A DNA stretch of 47,757 nt from Gamarada debralockiae (GCA_002803225.1 NXFV01001690.1:1-47757); one strand, 5' to 3'. Shown: positions 11,769 to 23,410, counted from the first letter of the stretch. Notes: generated by a model not told the origin, from the sequence alone. Numbers and translations: made by a program.

Positions 11769-12769
11769 ATGGAGTCAAGATGGCACCCCCATATTCGTTC
11801 GGAGAGCGACAACTGGACAGGTGTAAAAGATGCAGCGGAAAGAAGACGGCTTCAGAATCGTCTGGCACAGCGAGCACGCCGTAAGTAAGCCTCGATTTTC
11901 TGGGAGTTTGGGGTTCTTTGACCAACGGATTTTATTTAGGAGCAAAGAAAGCTAAGGCTAGGGAATCTCCTTCGAACATGTCTGCTGGACTGGGAAGCCC
12001 GATCATTGCTGTCTCCACTAATGGGGCTGAAGACCATTCCGAGACTGCAGCAGGGGGAATGACGCCTGAGATGGGATGGCTAAATGATGACACTATCCTC
12101 GATTTCTCAATTGGGCCCATAGAGGAATGGAATCTGCCACTGTGGGACGAAGGCTCGATGTCATCGTATGTCTCCCCTCCCCCCACTCTTTCCCAGAGAT
12201 CAGGGACTGACTTGTGCTGTAGGTCAAATTCTATGATAGTCTGCACTCGATCTTATCCATCCTCCGAGTCCGAGAATTCAGACTCATACGCCCCATCACC
12301 TTACTCTCTAATGCTCCACGCCATGCATGTCATAGCAGCCCTCTGGCGAAACGCAGACACACTCAAACTTAGCTGTGCATCAATATCTATCACCACCTTA
12401 GACCCCAGTCTCACCCCTCCGCCATCTCTATCACCAACTTCACTCCAGCGCTCAATCCCTCATCTCCCTCTCATAGACGTCCTCCCATTCCCATCAATGC
12501 GAGACCGCATCTTGCAGTCTCAAGCTATCCTTGACCTGGACGATCTTAGGAGAGATCTGCTCGAGCTAGGTCTGAAATGCTGGGGAAGAAATCCTTGGAA
12601 TGAACGAGGCTGGGAACTTCCCAGAGAGTTTGTGGAGAAATGGTGGTTCCTGATCGATGAGCGGATAGTGGAGGCGACGAATTTCTGGAGAGCGGAACGA
12701 GGAGAAGAGGCGTTGGTTTGGAAGGGTACAAGAAATTCTGCTTCTGGCAAGATCTTTGAGATTGAGTAG
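11769..12769 (+). CDS. bZIP-type transcription factor with DUF3425 domain
   Basis: Exons 11769-11880, 11940-12165 and 12223-12769 encode 294 aa. The start gives MESRWHPHIRSESDNWTG, and the 'DNWTGVKDAAERRRLQNRL' lead-in with basic region NRLAQRARR is characteristic of the fungal bZIP/DUF3425 family (N-x7-R-like spacing). The C-terminal ~110 residues are DUF3425-like (LPLIDVLPFPSMRDR, LGLKCWGRNPWNERGWELP, EKWWFLIDERI). No leucine heptads follow the basic region, so dimerisation through a classical zipper is doubtful; this is common in the family. Likely nuclear and DNA-binding. Targets unknown; the adjacent dehydrogenase is a possible one by proximity only. Confidence 0.85.
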
Positions 12770-13132
12770 ATGGGTAGGAGGGTATGGGTGGCTTTCCGTA
12801 TAGGTCCGAGTTTGCCCCTAGTGCTACTTGACACGCTAAATAGTGACAGGCGCCACGTCACGTTATCGGCTTCAGATCAAAGACCGAAAGGCTTCGCAGA
12901 CCTTCACCATCCTATATGCTGATGCTGATGAAATGGCTTGAAATTATGATGGCTCTGAGCATATCCTGATTTTGCGAAGGGATGGGCAAAGATATAAAGG
13001 GACGAGGACGAAGCTGCCTCTTCGACCAACATCAAACACCAACCTTCGGAGCTCAAACGCCAACAACAGTTCGAGACACAAGACCTTTTTAAAACAAACA
13101 ACGCACCCAAATCTTTACAAAACTCTTTTAAG
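12770..13132. promoter_or_regulatory. Upstream region of the SDR gene
   Basis: 363 bp between two genes on the same strand. It contains 'cgccacgtcacg' near 12850 and a C/A-rich leader (caccaacctt, caacaacag) just before the ATG at 13133, as is usual for fungal 5' leaders. No gene seen. Confidence 0.4.
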
Positions 13133-14049
13133 ATGGCATCAGCTTCGACCACTCTCCTGACGGGTAAGACCGCTATCGTCACTGGTGGAGCCCGTGGCAT
13201 CGGCCGCGGAATCTCACTCGAGCTGGCAAAGCGCGGTGCAAATGTAGCCATGGTATACATGAGCCCATCAACAGCTCCCAAGGCACTAGCATTTGTGGAA
13301 GAACTCCAAACACTTGGAACTGGGATCAGAGCCGTGGCCATCCAAGCCGATCTCTCACATCCTGAAGCCCCTGAAAAGGTTGTGGAGCAGACACTTGCTC
13401 TGCTGAAGGTGGATAAGATTGATATCATCGGTACGTATCCATGATTTTCATGAGATTAGGGCTATTCTGATGTTGTGATGTAGTTAACAACGCCGCTCTG
13501 GGTGACTGGACGGCAACTCCTGATATCACTCTCTCGCGCTACGAGGATGTAATGAACACTAACGTCCGCGCACCACTCTTCCTTGTCCAAGCTGCACTCC
13601 CACACATCCCCAAAGGTGGACGAATCATAAATATTTCGAGTTATGCAACACGAACTATGTGTATGGGAGATGGTATCCCGCCCATGGGATTGTATATCGC
13701 CAGCAAGATTGCTCTGGAGGGACTCAGCCAGGGGTGGGCGGCGGAATTCGGGCACTCGCGTGGTATCACTGTCAATTGTATGTTCACAAAACACCCTCTT
13801 CCGTGATGAGAGACTGACTAACTTTATGCAGCGGTCTCCGTCGGCATGGTTGAAACAGACTTGATAGCCTCGATGCCGGAGGAACAAAAAGAACTCTTGA
13901 AGGCTGCGAACGCGAAGCTTACTGCGGCCGCTCCACGCACTGGAATTCCGGATGATATCGCGCAGGTGGTGGCTTTCTTGGCTAGTGAAAGTAGCAGATG
14001 GGTGACTGGCAGTACTGTCAGTGCTAATGGTGGGATCATTGTGATCTGA
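13133..14049 (+). CDS. Short-chain dehydrogenase/reductase (classical SDR)
   Basis: NAD(P)-dependent oxidoreductase. Exons 13133-13430, 13484-13777 and 13832-14049 encode 269 aa, the usual SDR length. The cofactor motif is TGGARGIG (residues ~19-26), the structural motif NNAA is formed across the first intron, the catalytic Ser is in NISSYATR, and the Tyr/Lys pair is in YIASK. The C-terminal SGS-type element appears as VTGSTVSANGG, normal for fungal SDRs resembling 3-oxoacyl-ACP-reductase-like or versicolorin-reductase-like enzymes. There is no transit or signal peptide, so it is cytosolic by default. Substrate not predictable. The upstream bZIP gene is on the same strand 363 bp away. Confidence 0.92.
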
Positions 14050-14153
14050 GTGATGAATGATGGATACAATATGACTATAGGTAGAATTCAGTTTGTACGG
14101 TCTCTCCTTTCACTTGAAAATAGGTGTCCTTTGAGAGTCTCTTTATCCGATGA

Positions 14154-14640
14154 CTACAAGAACCACAGCTTATACTGCATACTCTTATTCTCTAAATCTG
14201 TCAAATCTGAAAACACATTGAACATCTCCTCCGTCTCATCAACCTCCCAGACTCCGCTTCCTTGTCTCTCTTCGCATTCGCGCGGCGATAGATAAAGTAA
14301 AGCGATATGAACAGCACGATGTAGATAGCAAAAGCTGTCACGTGACAGCCACACCTGTTCGATAGAACAGTACTTGAGAAGCTAGGAATGTTTGGGAGGA
14401 GATGACAATGGCGATGTAGTACGCAGAGAAAATAGCGAGCCCGAAACCGTCTTCTTGATGTAGCAAGCGACGATGCCAGTGAGCAGGGAGTACATGACGC
14501 CTGCAGAACACGCGACGATCCTGACAGCGAAAACCGCGTAAAGGTGGGCTCCGCGGGTCGAAGGGAGATCGTGATGCTGTAAAGAAGAGTCGACGAGACG
14601 ATCCCAGGAATATAGCAGATACAGGTGCTCAGTTGTTCTA
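14154..14640 (-). pseudogene. Relic of the C-terminal part of a Dal5-like MFS permease
   Basis: In shifting minus-strand frames the segment reads like the end of an allantoate-type permease: a hydrophobic stretch IYIVLFISLYFIYRRANAKRD followed, after a one-base shift, by a tail FSDLTDLENKSMQYKLWFL, matching the DLTDxEN...Y.L ending of that family. Upstream pieces (YIPGIVSS, ARYFLCV) occur in other frames. No start and no intact frame. Confidence rests on the tail motif. Confidence 0.5.
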
Positions 14641-15431
14641 TTCTGCAAGAGTGCGTGCTGCGCTAGCCTATGAAGCAGAAAAAGAGGCATTAGCAGCAGC
14701 AGATAAGGCTAGAAAGGAAGCAAAGAAGGCACAGGCTACAGAAAACAAGCAAAGAAGGGAGGTAGAGGCTTAAGAAAAGGCTCTACAGTATCAGGTAGAG
14801 AAGGATCTCAAGGCTCAGGCAGCGATGAGAAATTAGCTACAAAGGAGGCTAAAAAAAAGGCAACCAAAGCTGCTAAAAGAGAACGAGAAGAACTCTTTGA
14901 TTATAGCATTACAATATAAGAAGACTTCTAATAGTTCTACGAAGGCAGTAAAGTTTGCAGAGAGATTGATGTGGTAGCACAGGTAGCGGGGTCCGAAACC
15001 ACCCAAATGCGGACCCAGAAGATTAATGTGCTTGCACGATTTAAAATATAATAATATTATTAATATTCAATGTTATATATACACTACTAATCTATTTATA
15101 TTTCTAATGGCGTAAATAAATAATTTGCGGTTAATTAATTATAATCATTTTTATTACCTATTGTCGCCTAGGGAAGGTGGACTTTTTGGTCTGACAAACT
15201 TTACCCCGCACTTTTGTAGAGAGCTTGCAAATACTGTCAAGATTTCGTTCAACCTTCCTGAAAGCGAAACCATAAGCATACACGATGAAAGAACATTCTG
15301 TCCCACGAGCTAGCGCAACCCCTGTGCACAAAGGTATCTACGGTATCCACACACGGACGGGGTAAAATTCCGTGTCATTCGTCGTTCTACCTTCCTCAAC
15401 TTTTCATCTTTAGAACTTGCCCACATTCAGG
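14641..15431. other. Repeat debris, AT-rich stretch and esterase promoter
   Basis: 14655-14960 reads on the plus strand as an Ala/Lys/Glu-rich helix (ALAAADKARKEAKKAQ) interrupted by stops, like the tail of a decayed transposase; the family cannot be named. 15040-15160 is very AT-rich (aaaatataataatatt). 15300-15431 is probably the promoter and leader of the esterase gene. Confidence 0.35.
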
Positions 15432-17096
15432 ATGTCGAAAGCAACAGTCGCCCACGAAGTGCCTTCATTGAAGTCGCAGGTAATCGGAGAGCTCGATGAT
15501 GATCTTGTGCTCTTCCGAGGCATTCCCTATGCGACTGTTGAAAAGCGTTGGACACATAGTCGCACCCTTCACTCTCTTAATTCGCCCTTTGATGCCACGG
15601 AATTTGGTCCTCGGTGTGTGCAGGGCGATGGGCCAGTTATGGTATCTGGAGGAACAGTTGACGCGGACCCGGGAGACGATGAGTTCAAGTGTTTGAATCT
15701 CAATATCACAGTATCAAGTGAACTTGTATCGAGTCGTCGAAATGGAGAGCTCGTTGAAGGAGCTTTGCCAGTAATGGTGTGGATTCACGGGTATGTCAAC
15801 TCGGCCTGATTGGCTCTTCCCGTGGATGAAGCTCTGACAATAGATAGGGGAGCTTTCAACTATGGTGCTAATTCAATCGGTCGTTATCGACCTCAGCAAC
15901 TTTGTCGATTGGCGAAAGCCAATGGAACTCCAATGGTTCTTGTTCAAATAAATTACCGCCTTGGTCCTCTTGGATTCGCAACATCCAGAGACCTGGCATC
16001 TGACGCCACGACGATCAACTCGCACCAAAACGGGGACGTTCGAAATCCCTCTGCTGATAATTATGGTCTTGTGGACCAGCAAAATGCTCTCCGGTGGGTC
16101 CAAGATCATATCATGGATTTTGGTGGAGATCCCTCGAACGTGACTGCTTTCGGAGTCAGCGCAGGAAGTGCAAGCATACACTACCACATCCTTTCGGGCT
16201 CTCCTCTGTTTGATCGTGCAATTCTCATGTCCGGATCGGGGTCGACCCTCGGGCCTCTGCCTTTCAAGCTCTACGAAAGAGCCTGGGAAAAGTTGTGCGT
16301 TAAATCTGGCGTCCAAGATAGAACTCCGGTCGAGCGCGTGGAAAGGTTGCGAGCAATGGATCCAATTGATGTCGTGAAGAATTATACGGGAGCTGCGATG
16401 GGGCCCGTTGCTGACGGCACTCTTCTTTGTGGATCGTTTTCACTCTTTGAGGGTCAGATTCCCACGAGGTGCAAGAGCATCATACTTGGGGACACGAATT
16501 GTGAGGGTATCGTGGTAGACTGGATCTCGAAAAGGCTACCCCAAGAAAACTTCCATAAGCATGTAAAATCGGATTTCTCAGCAACCGACGCAAAGGACTT
16601 CTGTGAGAATTTCGGGTACACATCCGAAAGTCTTCCATTCGAGGACTACCGCAATGCCATGCGTTTCTTCTTCAGCGTCATGATGTTCCAATTCCCCAAC
16701 TTGATGATCGCAGAAACATTCGGCAGAGCTGGATCGACGTATCTTTACCACTTCGAAGAGCCGTCCCCGTTTCCAGGTCCGACGCTTGGGCTACCATATC
16801 ATTGCCAGTGTGCACTGTACACGTATCAAAATGCGAATGATGCGATTCCTGAGAGCCATCGCAAAACAGCGGTGGAGATGGGTCGCATTTGGACTGCGTT
16901 TGCGCACGGGCAGGAACCATGGGAGAAATATGCCAAGGCGAAGCGCTTCATGCGATTTGGGCCGGAAGGTAAAAGTACACTGGCCGACGTCCAGAGTGAT
17001 GAGATGAGGAAGTATGGGTATCTGGCTTGGTTGAGAGACCATTTCGATGAGACGAAGGATCTCGCACAAGGCATCTTGCAGGGAATCATGACATGA
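15432..17096 (+). CDS. Type-B carboxylesterase (COesterase family)
   Basis: Serine hydrolase of the alpha/beta-hydrolase fold. Exons 15432-15790 and 15848-17096 encode 535 aa, the family's usual length. The oxyanion segment HGGAFNYG is completed across the intron, LVQINYRLGPLGF follows, and the nucleophile elbow is FGVSAGS. The acid is probably Glu in GDTNCEGI and the base His in GLPYHCQC. No signal peptide is visible at MSKATVAHE, so it is probably intracellular rather than secreted like many family members. The ATG at 15432 is the first in frame. Substrate unknown. Confidence 0.9.
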
Positions 17097-17689
17097 TGTT
17101 CTTGTAAAGGCTAGAAGAGAGACCTAGCATGGAGAATACCAGATTAGTCAGTTACGGCAGGCTCGTAGAATTAGCACTCACTGCGATGCTCTCCTCGCAT
17201 TTGATTTCATCTTAGACGCTCTTTTCCGCGTTCAGGCGGAAATATGCATACCTCCGCACCAGATGATGACCACGGAAGAGTCGAAAGTTGTTATGAATTA
17301 AAGGGGGCAGCACTGACTGAATTTGCAAAGCAAATTGAAGAGAGAGCAACAGCAGACAAGAAAACAAGATCGTAGTCACGTCACGTCACGTGATCGTTGA
17401 TTTGGGCCTCGTGAACTTTGACGGAAAAAACGCGTTCCTTCCATTTTGTCCTTCAGGGAACCTTTCAACATCCTTGAAATGACCATTTTTCTGTTGTGTG
17501 GGTAGCTGTGCTCGAATTTCTTTGGTCACTGTCATCTAGAAGAGCTTATGTTGATAGGGACTTCCTTGCACTTTATTCAAACGAATCTTGTTTCGTCCTC
17601 CCTGACTTATCCTGCTTTTTTGGACACCTTATTCTTTCAAAATGGATGTAATTTCCAGTCAAGAGTGAGATACAGGGGATAAATCTGCG
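17097..17689. other. Intergenic, no gene seen
   Basis: 593 bp. Contains 'gtcacgtcacgtcacgtgatc' near 17375-17393, a cluster of CACGTG/CACGTCA-like sites that could bind basic-leucine-zipper or bHLH factors. No coding frame with family resemblance. Confidence 0.35.
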
Positions 17690-18650
17690 ATGGTCTCTAT
17701 TGGGACTCACAAACTTTATCTATCAGTTTCTGTTCCAGACAGGAAGCCTGGACAACCTATTGTGGTACTCATGCAAGGTCTGAGCAGCACAACGGCTGAA
17801 TGGGTAGCTGTCCGTCAATTCATGACTCCCTTTGCACGATGGCTTGAGTACGATCGATCAGGTATGGGACGAAGTGAAAGTCCTCTAGAGGCTTCCAAAG
17901 CTATTCCAGCTGCTTCTGTTGCAAAAGAACTCGATACCCCTGCTTAACAAAGCTGGTGTTGCTCCTCCATACATTATGGGTATGCCACAGTTGGGGAGGG
18001 ATAACATCGAAAGAGTTTCTGCATCTCAGACCGAAAGATATTTGTCGGAATAGTGTTTGCTGGTGCAGATCAAGAGAAGACCTTCGCTGATGAAACCCTG
18101 GTCAATGCCATGCATTACGTCAGTGAACGCAGATCTGGATTGAGCCGAATGCACTGGTCTGGCAGCGGCACAAAAGCTGCCAGGCAAGAAATCGAATGCT
18201 GTCATGAATGGCCAAGAAGATTCTCGACACAAGCTACGGAAGCTGCTGAGATGGAAGGGTTCAAAGAGACGGCGTTGTCCTTGCTGCTAAGCATCAGTTT
18301 GAAAATTGTGTTCTTGGAAACCGTCCAGTTAGCGTTGTCAGAGTCAATACGCCGCGAGGCTTTCAGAGGATTTACGAAGCTGTGTTGCAGCTGGAAATGG
18401 CACTGAGGAGGAGAGATCTTTGTACCAGAACTCTCTTTCAACTTTCGACCGGGAAAGTTAAAGCGAATCAGGAGGAGTTATTAAAGTTGCCAAACTTCAG
18501 TCGCTTTGTACGGACAAAGCACAATGGCCGCAATGTGCCGATGACAGAGCCCGAACTTGTTGCGGAGGAAGTGAAGTGGTTTTGGAGAAGGTCGCTGGGC
18601 AGTCGGCATGACCTTCCCATTCAAGAAGTTCGAAATCTTCGAGACGCATG
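17690..18650 (+). pseudogene. Alpha/beta-hydrolase pseudogene with several frameshifts
   Basis: The first 80 codons read like a normal alpha/beta hydrolase (VVLMQGLSSTTAEW, YDRSGMGRSESP). The similarity then jumps frame at ~17935 (LLNKAGVAPPYIM) and at ~17980 (VCHSWGGITSKEF, replacing the usual G-x-S-x-G elbow with HSWGG). It jumps again at ~18040 (FVGIVFAGADQEK) and further on, ending with EPELVAEEVKW near 18560. At least three indels and an internal stop make a functional product very unlikely. No intron with GT-AG ends repairs the shifts. Confidence 0.75.
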
Positions 18651-18797
18651 AATCAGTCAAAACGGCTTTGCCCGTCGAGACAGGTGGAGAAAGTATGACT
18701 CACGTTTTACACTGACTGCGCCCTCCGGTGTATGCCTGCAGCTCTTCTCCTTATTAAGCTTCAAAAGCAACTTATTCACAACGCAAATTTCCGGGAT

Positions 18798-19377
18798 ATG
18801 GACATGGCAGAACCATTTTCAACACTGGTGGTTACTCCGCCTACCAAATCTCCAAATTTAAATGTCCTTGAACTCACTACTCCTGAATCTGTTCTTACTT
18901 TAGGACACCCCCTCTCTGTACTTCTGACGGACTGCGTTACTGATGGCTTCTCCGTTGGGTTTCTCTCCCCCTTCAGCATCGAAGAAGTTGACGCATACGG
19001 GACCGAAGTGTCTGAACAAGAGGCAACTTCCACCTTTTCGTCCTCACCCCTTCGTCATCTCCGTCCATTATTTTCGGATCGATCCAACTCCACCCAGTCA
19101 ACAAGAATGCGCATCTCCACCGCGGCGAGGTTGCCAAAGTTCTAGTTTCACCGACTGCTCGTCACCAAGGTATAGCTCGGCTGTTGATGGAACATGTTGA
19201 AGAATTTGCAAGAGGGATAGGGAGAGAGATGTTGACGCTCGATTGGCGTCGAAAGACCCGGCGAATGAGATACAGGAAGCTGGGGGGACTTGTAGAGGAT
19301 ATAGGAAATGCCCTGATGGAAGTAGCTGCGACTCGACTTTCTTCCAAAAGGACATTGTGAAGCAAGGAGAGTAGCAT
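18798..19377 (+). pseudogene. GNAT-family N-acetyltransferase pseudogene
   Basis: Starts MDMAEPFSTLVV and stays in frame to ~19020 (EEVDAYGTEVSEQ), then continues one frame over (GNFHLFVLTPSSSP, IQLHPVNKNAHLHRGEV). The acetyl-CoA loop is RHQGIARLLMEHVEEFA. A second shift at ~19235 leads to ASKDPANEI and a third frame ends CDSTFFQKDIVKQGE-stop. Small indels of one or two bases account for all shifts. The overall order matches a complete single-domain GNAT, so this is a recently broken gene. Confidence 0.75.
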
Positions 19378-19959
19378 TTAAACCCGGGGATGGCGGGGCA
19401 TCACGTGTGACGGAGGGGTAAAGGGGATTGCCAGATCGGGACATGATGTGATCTGTAAAAAGTGATCGAGGTGTCGAAAAGTAATCGAGACAAATGTCTC
19501 CTCGATGAAATTGGAACCTGTTAAAAGTTATTTCCAAGTACAGTAATGCTTTCGCACCATCGGCCGACACAGGGGTGATTACGAAATTTCGGGTAAGGAG
19601 CCCATTCCATAGTTTGGAACCGTCTAATTTGTTGATGCTGCACCACATAATCATCTACTCGTATCTACTAGAGAATCTTACATCTATCAACTTACGAACA
19701 TCTAGCAGTGTTGTTGACTGTTCAACCCCTGCAAGATTATGGGCGATTTGGTTCAGGCTTCCGTTTCTGCAAAGTTGACAGTTCACCGCTTCTTTCATCA
19801 AAATCCATAGAAAGGCGGCTAGTGCCAGTTCAATCCATCTTTCGATAAGATTGAATACCGCTATTATCTCAAATATCTAGGACGGGCGAGTCACCAAGCA
19901 AAAGCCCCTCGGACAATACATCCAAACAGAAACCCACCCTCATGCCATTGTCCCCTCAA
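19378..19959. other. Intergenic, nothing recognised
   Basis: 582 bp between two broken genes. Mixed composition, no coding resemblance on either strand, no repeat or RNA seen. Confidence 0.3.
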
Positions 19960-20965
19960 GAAAATACTCAACTTCCTGAAAAGGCCAAGGTGGAGTCACC
20001 GGCCTAGACCAAGACTTCCTTTCATCCCTCTCGTCGGAACTTCGTCAAAAAAATCTGGCTTCTGACCTTTCCAACCACGAGTTCTTTATCTGCATATCCA
20101 CCAACGAATTGAACCTCCGCAATATGACGAAGAGGACTACATTGATGGCCCCAGAAAGACCGTCTCTGTCAGCTTCACTGCTCAAGTTGCGACTTCGAGA
20201 GTACTACCCTCAGTAGTATTCAGCGAATATACGAGCTTCTTTGCACCTAATCCAACAACTCTGGAGGTTGACTTGGGCCACAACAAGAGTTACGACTTGC
20301 GTCACGCAAATGTATTAGCTACCAGACCATTGTGTATAAAGAACTCCAGGGGGCCGGTGGCGCTAGAGGTCTGCAGCGAGAGCCGAGAAGTGGTCATAAA
20401 GAGGTATGAACTAGCGTTCGGGTGTACAAACCGAACTCTTGAGCCCGCGGACAGAGAGGAGTGGGACAGGAAAGGGTTCGGAGAGAAGAGGTTCTGGGTT
20501 GATTTCGAACGGGATATCATATTCGTCGATGCAATGCGGACGGTTCGAAAGTATTCCAAGTGTGCACCGCTCAATCCGCTTGGATTGTTGAGAAGGTACG
20601 CAGGCTATGAATCGAAGAAGATTCTTAGGTTGGCATTGGGGATGACTTGGGCATCGGAACCAGGAGGCGGTGAGATTATGAAAGCTTTGCGTGGATCGGA
20701 AATTCCAATCCGTGGTGGTGCGGCGAGGTGGTGGGAGTGGTTTTGGGGTTTCGATCAAGTTGAGGAGTTGCTGGTGGATGATCACTTTAAGGACCAACGG
20801 GACCAACAACAATCGAATCTTCTGATCAGCGTGGAGGAGAAATTCATCGCTGAGAGCATAGCAGGAAGGATGAGAGAATGCCGAAAAGCTTGTCCTGAAT
20901 GGAAAGCTAAGGTTCCTGAGGTTAAAGTCGTAAGAGGTTCAGGGGGGGCTTCTTATATCGAATGA
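19960..20965 (+). pseudogene. 2EXR-domain protein, 5' end broken by frameshifts
   Basis: From ~20075 to 20965 one open frame (FQPRVLYLHIHQRIEPP ... GSGGASYIE) matches the fungal 2EXR family (F-box-like proteins of unknown function) with its conserved CSESREVVIKRYE element and FERDIIFVD. The expected start of the domain, (L)SSELRQKIWLLTF, is present at ~20030-20072 but spread over different frames through single-base changes near a run of seven A and near 'tttcca'. An upstream ATG (19943) runs into a stop. The first in-frame ATG of the long frame is in VDAMRT, past the domain. A short product cannot be excluded. Confidence 0.65.
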
Positions 20966-21318
20966 CTTGCAGGAGTTGGTCTTCCCCGATTTGGAGTTCA
21001 TAGTCTTCTAGTCTCCCAAGCCTGCATTGTTGAAGCATGGCACACTCTCTAGCCCGTGTACTCGCCCTCTTTTGGTTGTGAGTGATGGTACCTTTCTGCT
21101 ATCAAGTTATTTTCAAGTGTGAACATGTTCAGACAGGCTTCACATCTTGGAAATCCAACAACTTGGCAAGGTGCTACATAACGCCTCACACAACGACGCG
21201 TTATTCACTTCACTTTGCAGTAGTTCAGGCAAAGTTGCCAGCGCCTTTGAGCATTCGCCTTGGTACAAAATCATCTCAGCCTCGCTTTCAACCCAAGCTC
21301 TCAGTGCAACTGTTCTGA
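20966..21318. other. Intergenic, nothing recognised
   Basis: About 350 bp with no open frame of note and no repeat. Confidence 0.3.
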
Positions 21319-21845
21319 TTACGCGGCATCATTGCAATCGCGATGGCAAACAAGAACAACTATTGCTCCAGCAGCAATTCCAACTCCATTTCCAGCCTTT
21401 GCACTGCTGCTTAGCCCGCTGTTTCCAGAGTCGGGTTCACTTGTGGCGATGCGGTAGAAATTATCAATGACGATGAACTCGCTAAAGTAGAGCTCGATAA
21501 GGATAACGAGAAACGTAAGCAAGACGCGCAAAATGTTGTTGCTTCTATATCGAGCTAGGACGTGAAAGTGACTTGAACTAGGCCCTTGCGCATATCTCAG
21601 AATTGTTTGAAGCTATGAGCTCAGCATAGCACCCCACAGGGAACTCTTGTTGAGTAGGAAAATTGCTGTTGAGTATGCAAGCAAGGCTACTGTGTATCGA
21701 CTTGGTTTTGGCTTCCTAGAGAGAAATTTAGTCAATGAATCTGCGGATATAGGCATTCTGGCATCAAAAGTCTAGATAAGCTCCTTTATAGTTTGACATC
21801 CATTGCAAAACAATAGTATTGATATAACTGACAGTGAGATTAGGC
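21319..21845 (-). pseudogene. Relic paralogue of the adjacent Ser-rich membrane protein gene
   Basis: Near 21770-21840 the minus strand reads LTVSYINTIVLQWMSNY followed by a stop in place of Trp and then CQNA. This aligns with LTINYIDTVVLQWTSNY ... WCQNG of the intact gene at 22398-23410. Near 21330-21440 it reads GLSSSAKAGNGVGIAAGA, matching the juxtamembrane GLSGGAKAGIGIWATAGA. Order and orientation are those of the intact gene, with the middle lost. This indicates a tandem duplication followed by decay. Confidence 0.7.
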
Positions 21846-22397
21846 TAAACAAGAAATTGCTAGGTTGCAGTTGAAGTCACTAAGGTAGATTAAGTAAAGA
21901 CAAGTGAACTATAATGCGTCAAGAGCAGACTTGCGAGAATGAGAGAAATGAGTGGAATTCTCATTTTGAGGGGATATGGAAAATGTCCGAAGAAACAAGC
22001 ACTTAAAGATCAGATGAACTTTCTCCAAGTAGAGATATAAACACTCAGTTATTGCACTCAGCTTTAGTGCATCCCAAGTAGAGGTTGAGGCGCAGACCTA
22101 GGGATTGCTGTGCCGCAGTCCTCCGCGGTGCTGTCCCCGCTATGGTGCCAGTATTGGGAAGATGTTAACTCGCAGTTGTAACAAATCATTGCCTTTGACA
22201 GAAATAAAAGAGGAGCAAAGAAGAGTCTGCGAAAGGAGCTGACCATCCGCATCAGCTGATTCAAGTCAGACTGTTGGCACTGGCACTGGTCCCGAGCCGC
22301 CATGATGAGTCTGGTGGGCAAACTCGGTAATTATTAAAAGCGTGAATTGTTCTATTTAGGTCCCACTGGCAGTTCATATATGGGTCCCTCTTGCAAT
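21846..22397. other. Intergenic, nothing recognised
   Basis: 552 bp. A minus-strand open frame of 85 codons at 22064-22321 has no resemblance to known families. No repeat or RNA seen. Confidence 0.3.
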
Positions 22398-23410
22398 TCA
22401 TGTGTCAGATGAACTGGTTGCTATGGCAACGGTTGTGTACACATATTTCGGGTTCTGGCAACCCTCCAATTTTCCTTCCTTGGAGACATCAATACATACA
22501 TGTTTATACCACACAATATCGTTTGATTCGACATCATGCGCCGCTGTAGTCCCGGGTAACTCATGTGTTCTCCTCTCTTCGTCCTCCAATTCGTGTCTCC
22601 CAAATCTCGCCGCTCCCGGAGCCTCCTTATTATCCAACTCCACAGCCCAATTCCTTCCAGCCGCTTTTCTCCTTCTCCAAAACATGAATGCAATGGCACC
22701 AAGAATGGCTATTGCTCCGGCAGTAGCCCAAATCCCAATCCCAGCCTTCGCCCCTCCGCTTAACCCGGTATTGCTGTTACCACCGTTGCTCCCACTTGTT
22801 GGTGATGGCGCAGAAGTGTTCGAAGGCGTTGGGCTTTGGGAGGAGGAGGATGAAGAAATCACAGAGCTGGAACTGGAGCTCGAGGAGGAGGATGATATTG
22901 CCGAGGATGAGGAACTCGATGTCGAACTTGTGGACGAGAACGTCTTAGCTTGCACCTTCGTGTTAGACGTGAACGTTACTCCAACCGGATCATCCGTCCC
23001 CACACTTCCATTTGGATTATCTGCGACGAGCACGGCATGGCACGCGACTGGGAAAGCCGCCTGTGTCGGGTCTTCGGTGAACATTATATATGGAAAGGAA
23101 CCGGAGGGCTGGACTTGGAATTGGCTTCCTAGGGGTAGGGTATCGGTCAAATTTACGTCCCCCATGGCAGAAGAAAGCTTTTGAAATACTTACCAAGTAC
23201 AACATTATTACCAGTAGATCCATTCTGGCACCACATATTCATCCACGCTGTGTGGTAATTCGACGTCCATTGTAACACAACTGTGTCGATGTAATTGATT
23301 GTCAATCCATCTTGGAGAGGAAATTGCCATGTTGCAGTCGACGTCTGCGCCAGCACACGACAGACAAAGAGCAGATTCGAGGAAGCAAACGACGAGAACA
23401 AGTTTCGCAT
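22398..23410 (-). CDS. Ser-rich single-pass plasma-membrane/cell-wall protein of unknown function
   Basis: Exons 23410-23194 and 23128-22398 encode 315 aa. Residues 1-~28 are a signal peptide (LLFVCRVLAQ). A short extracellular domain follows (WQFPLQDG, VVLQWTSNY, CHAVLVADN) and then a Ser tract of about 40 residues, likely O-mannosylated. Next come GGAKAGIGIWATAGAIAILG, a transmembrane helix and a basic stop (FWRRRK), and a ~100-aa cytosolic tail with acidic patches. The layout resembles fungal stress sensors of the WSC/Mid2 type, but no WSC cysteine motif is present. The ATG at 23410 is chosen because it opens the signal peptide. A decayed paralogue lies just downstream. Confidence 0.8.

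Noticed and set aside
14338..14350. Palindrome tgtcacgtgaca as an operator
   Set aside because: A single CACGTG-centred palindrome inside a pseudogene relic; no context supports a regulatory role.
22402..23184. Long plus-strand open frame (260 codons)
   Set aside because: It is the antisense shadow of the Ser-rich protein: the TCC/TCA Ser tract gives Glu/Asp codons on the other strand. No start context or homology.
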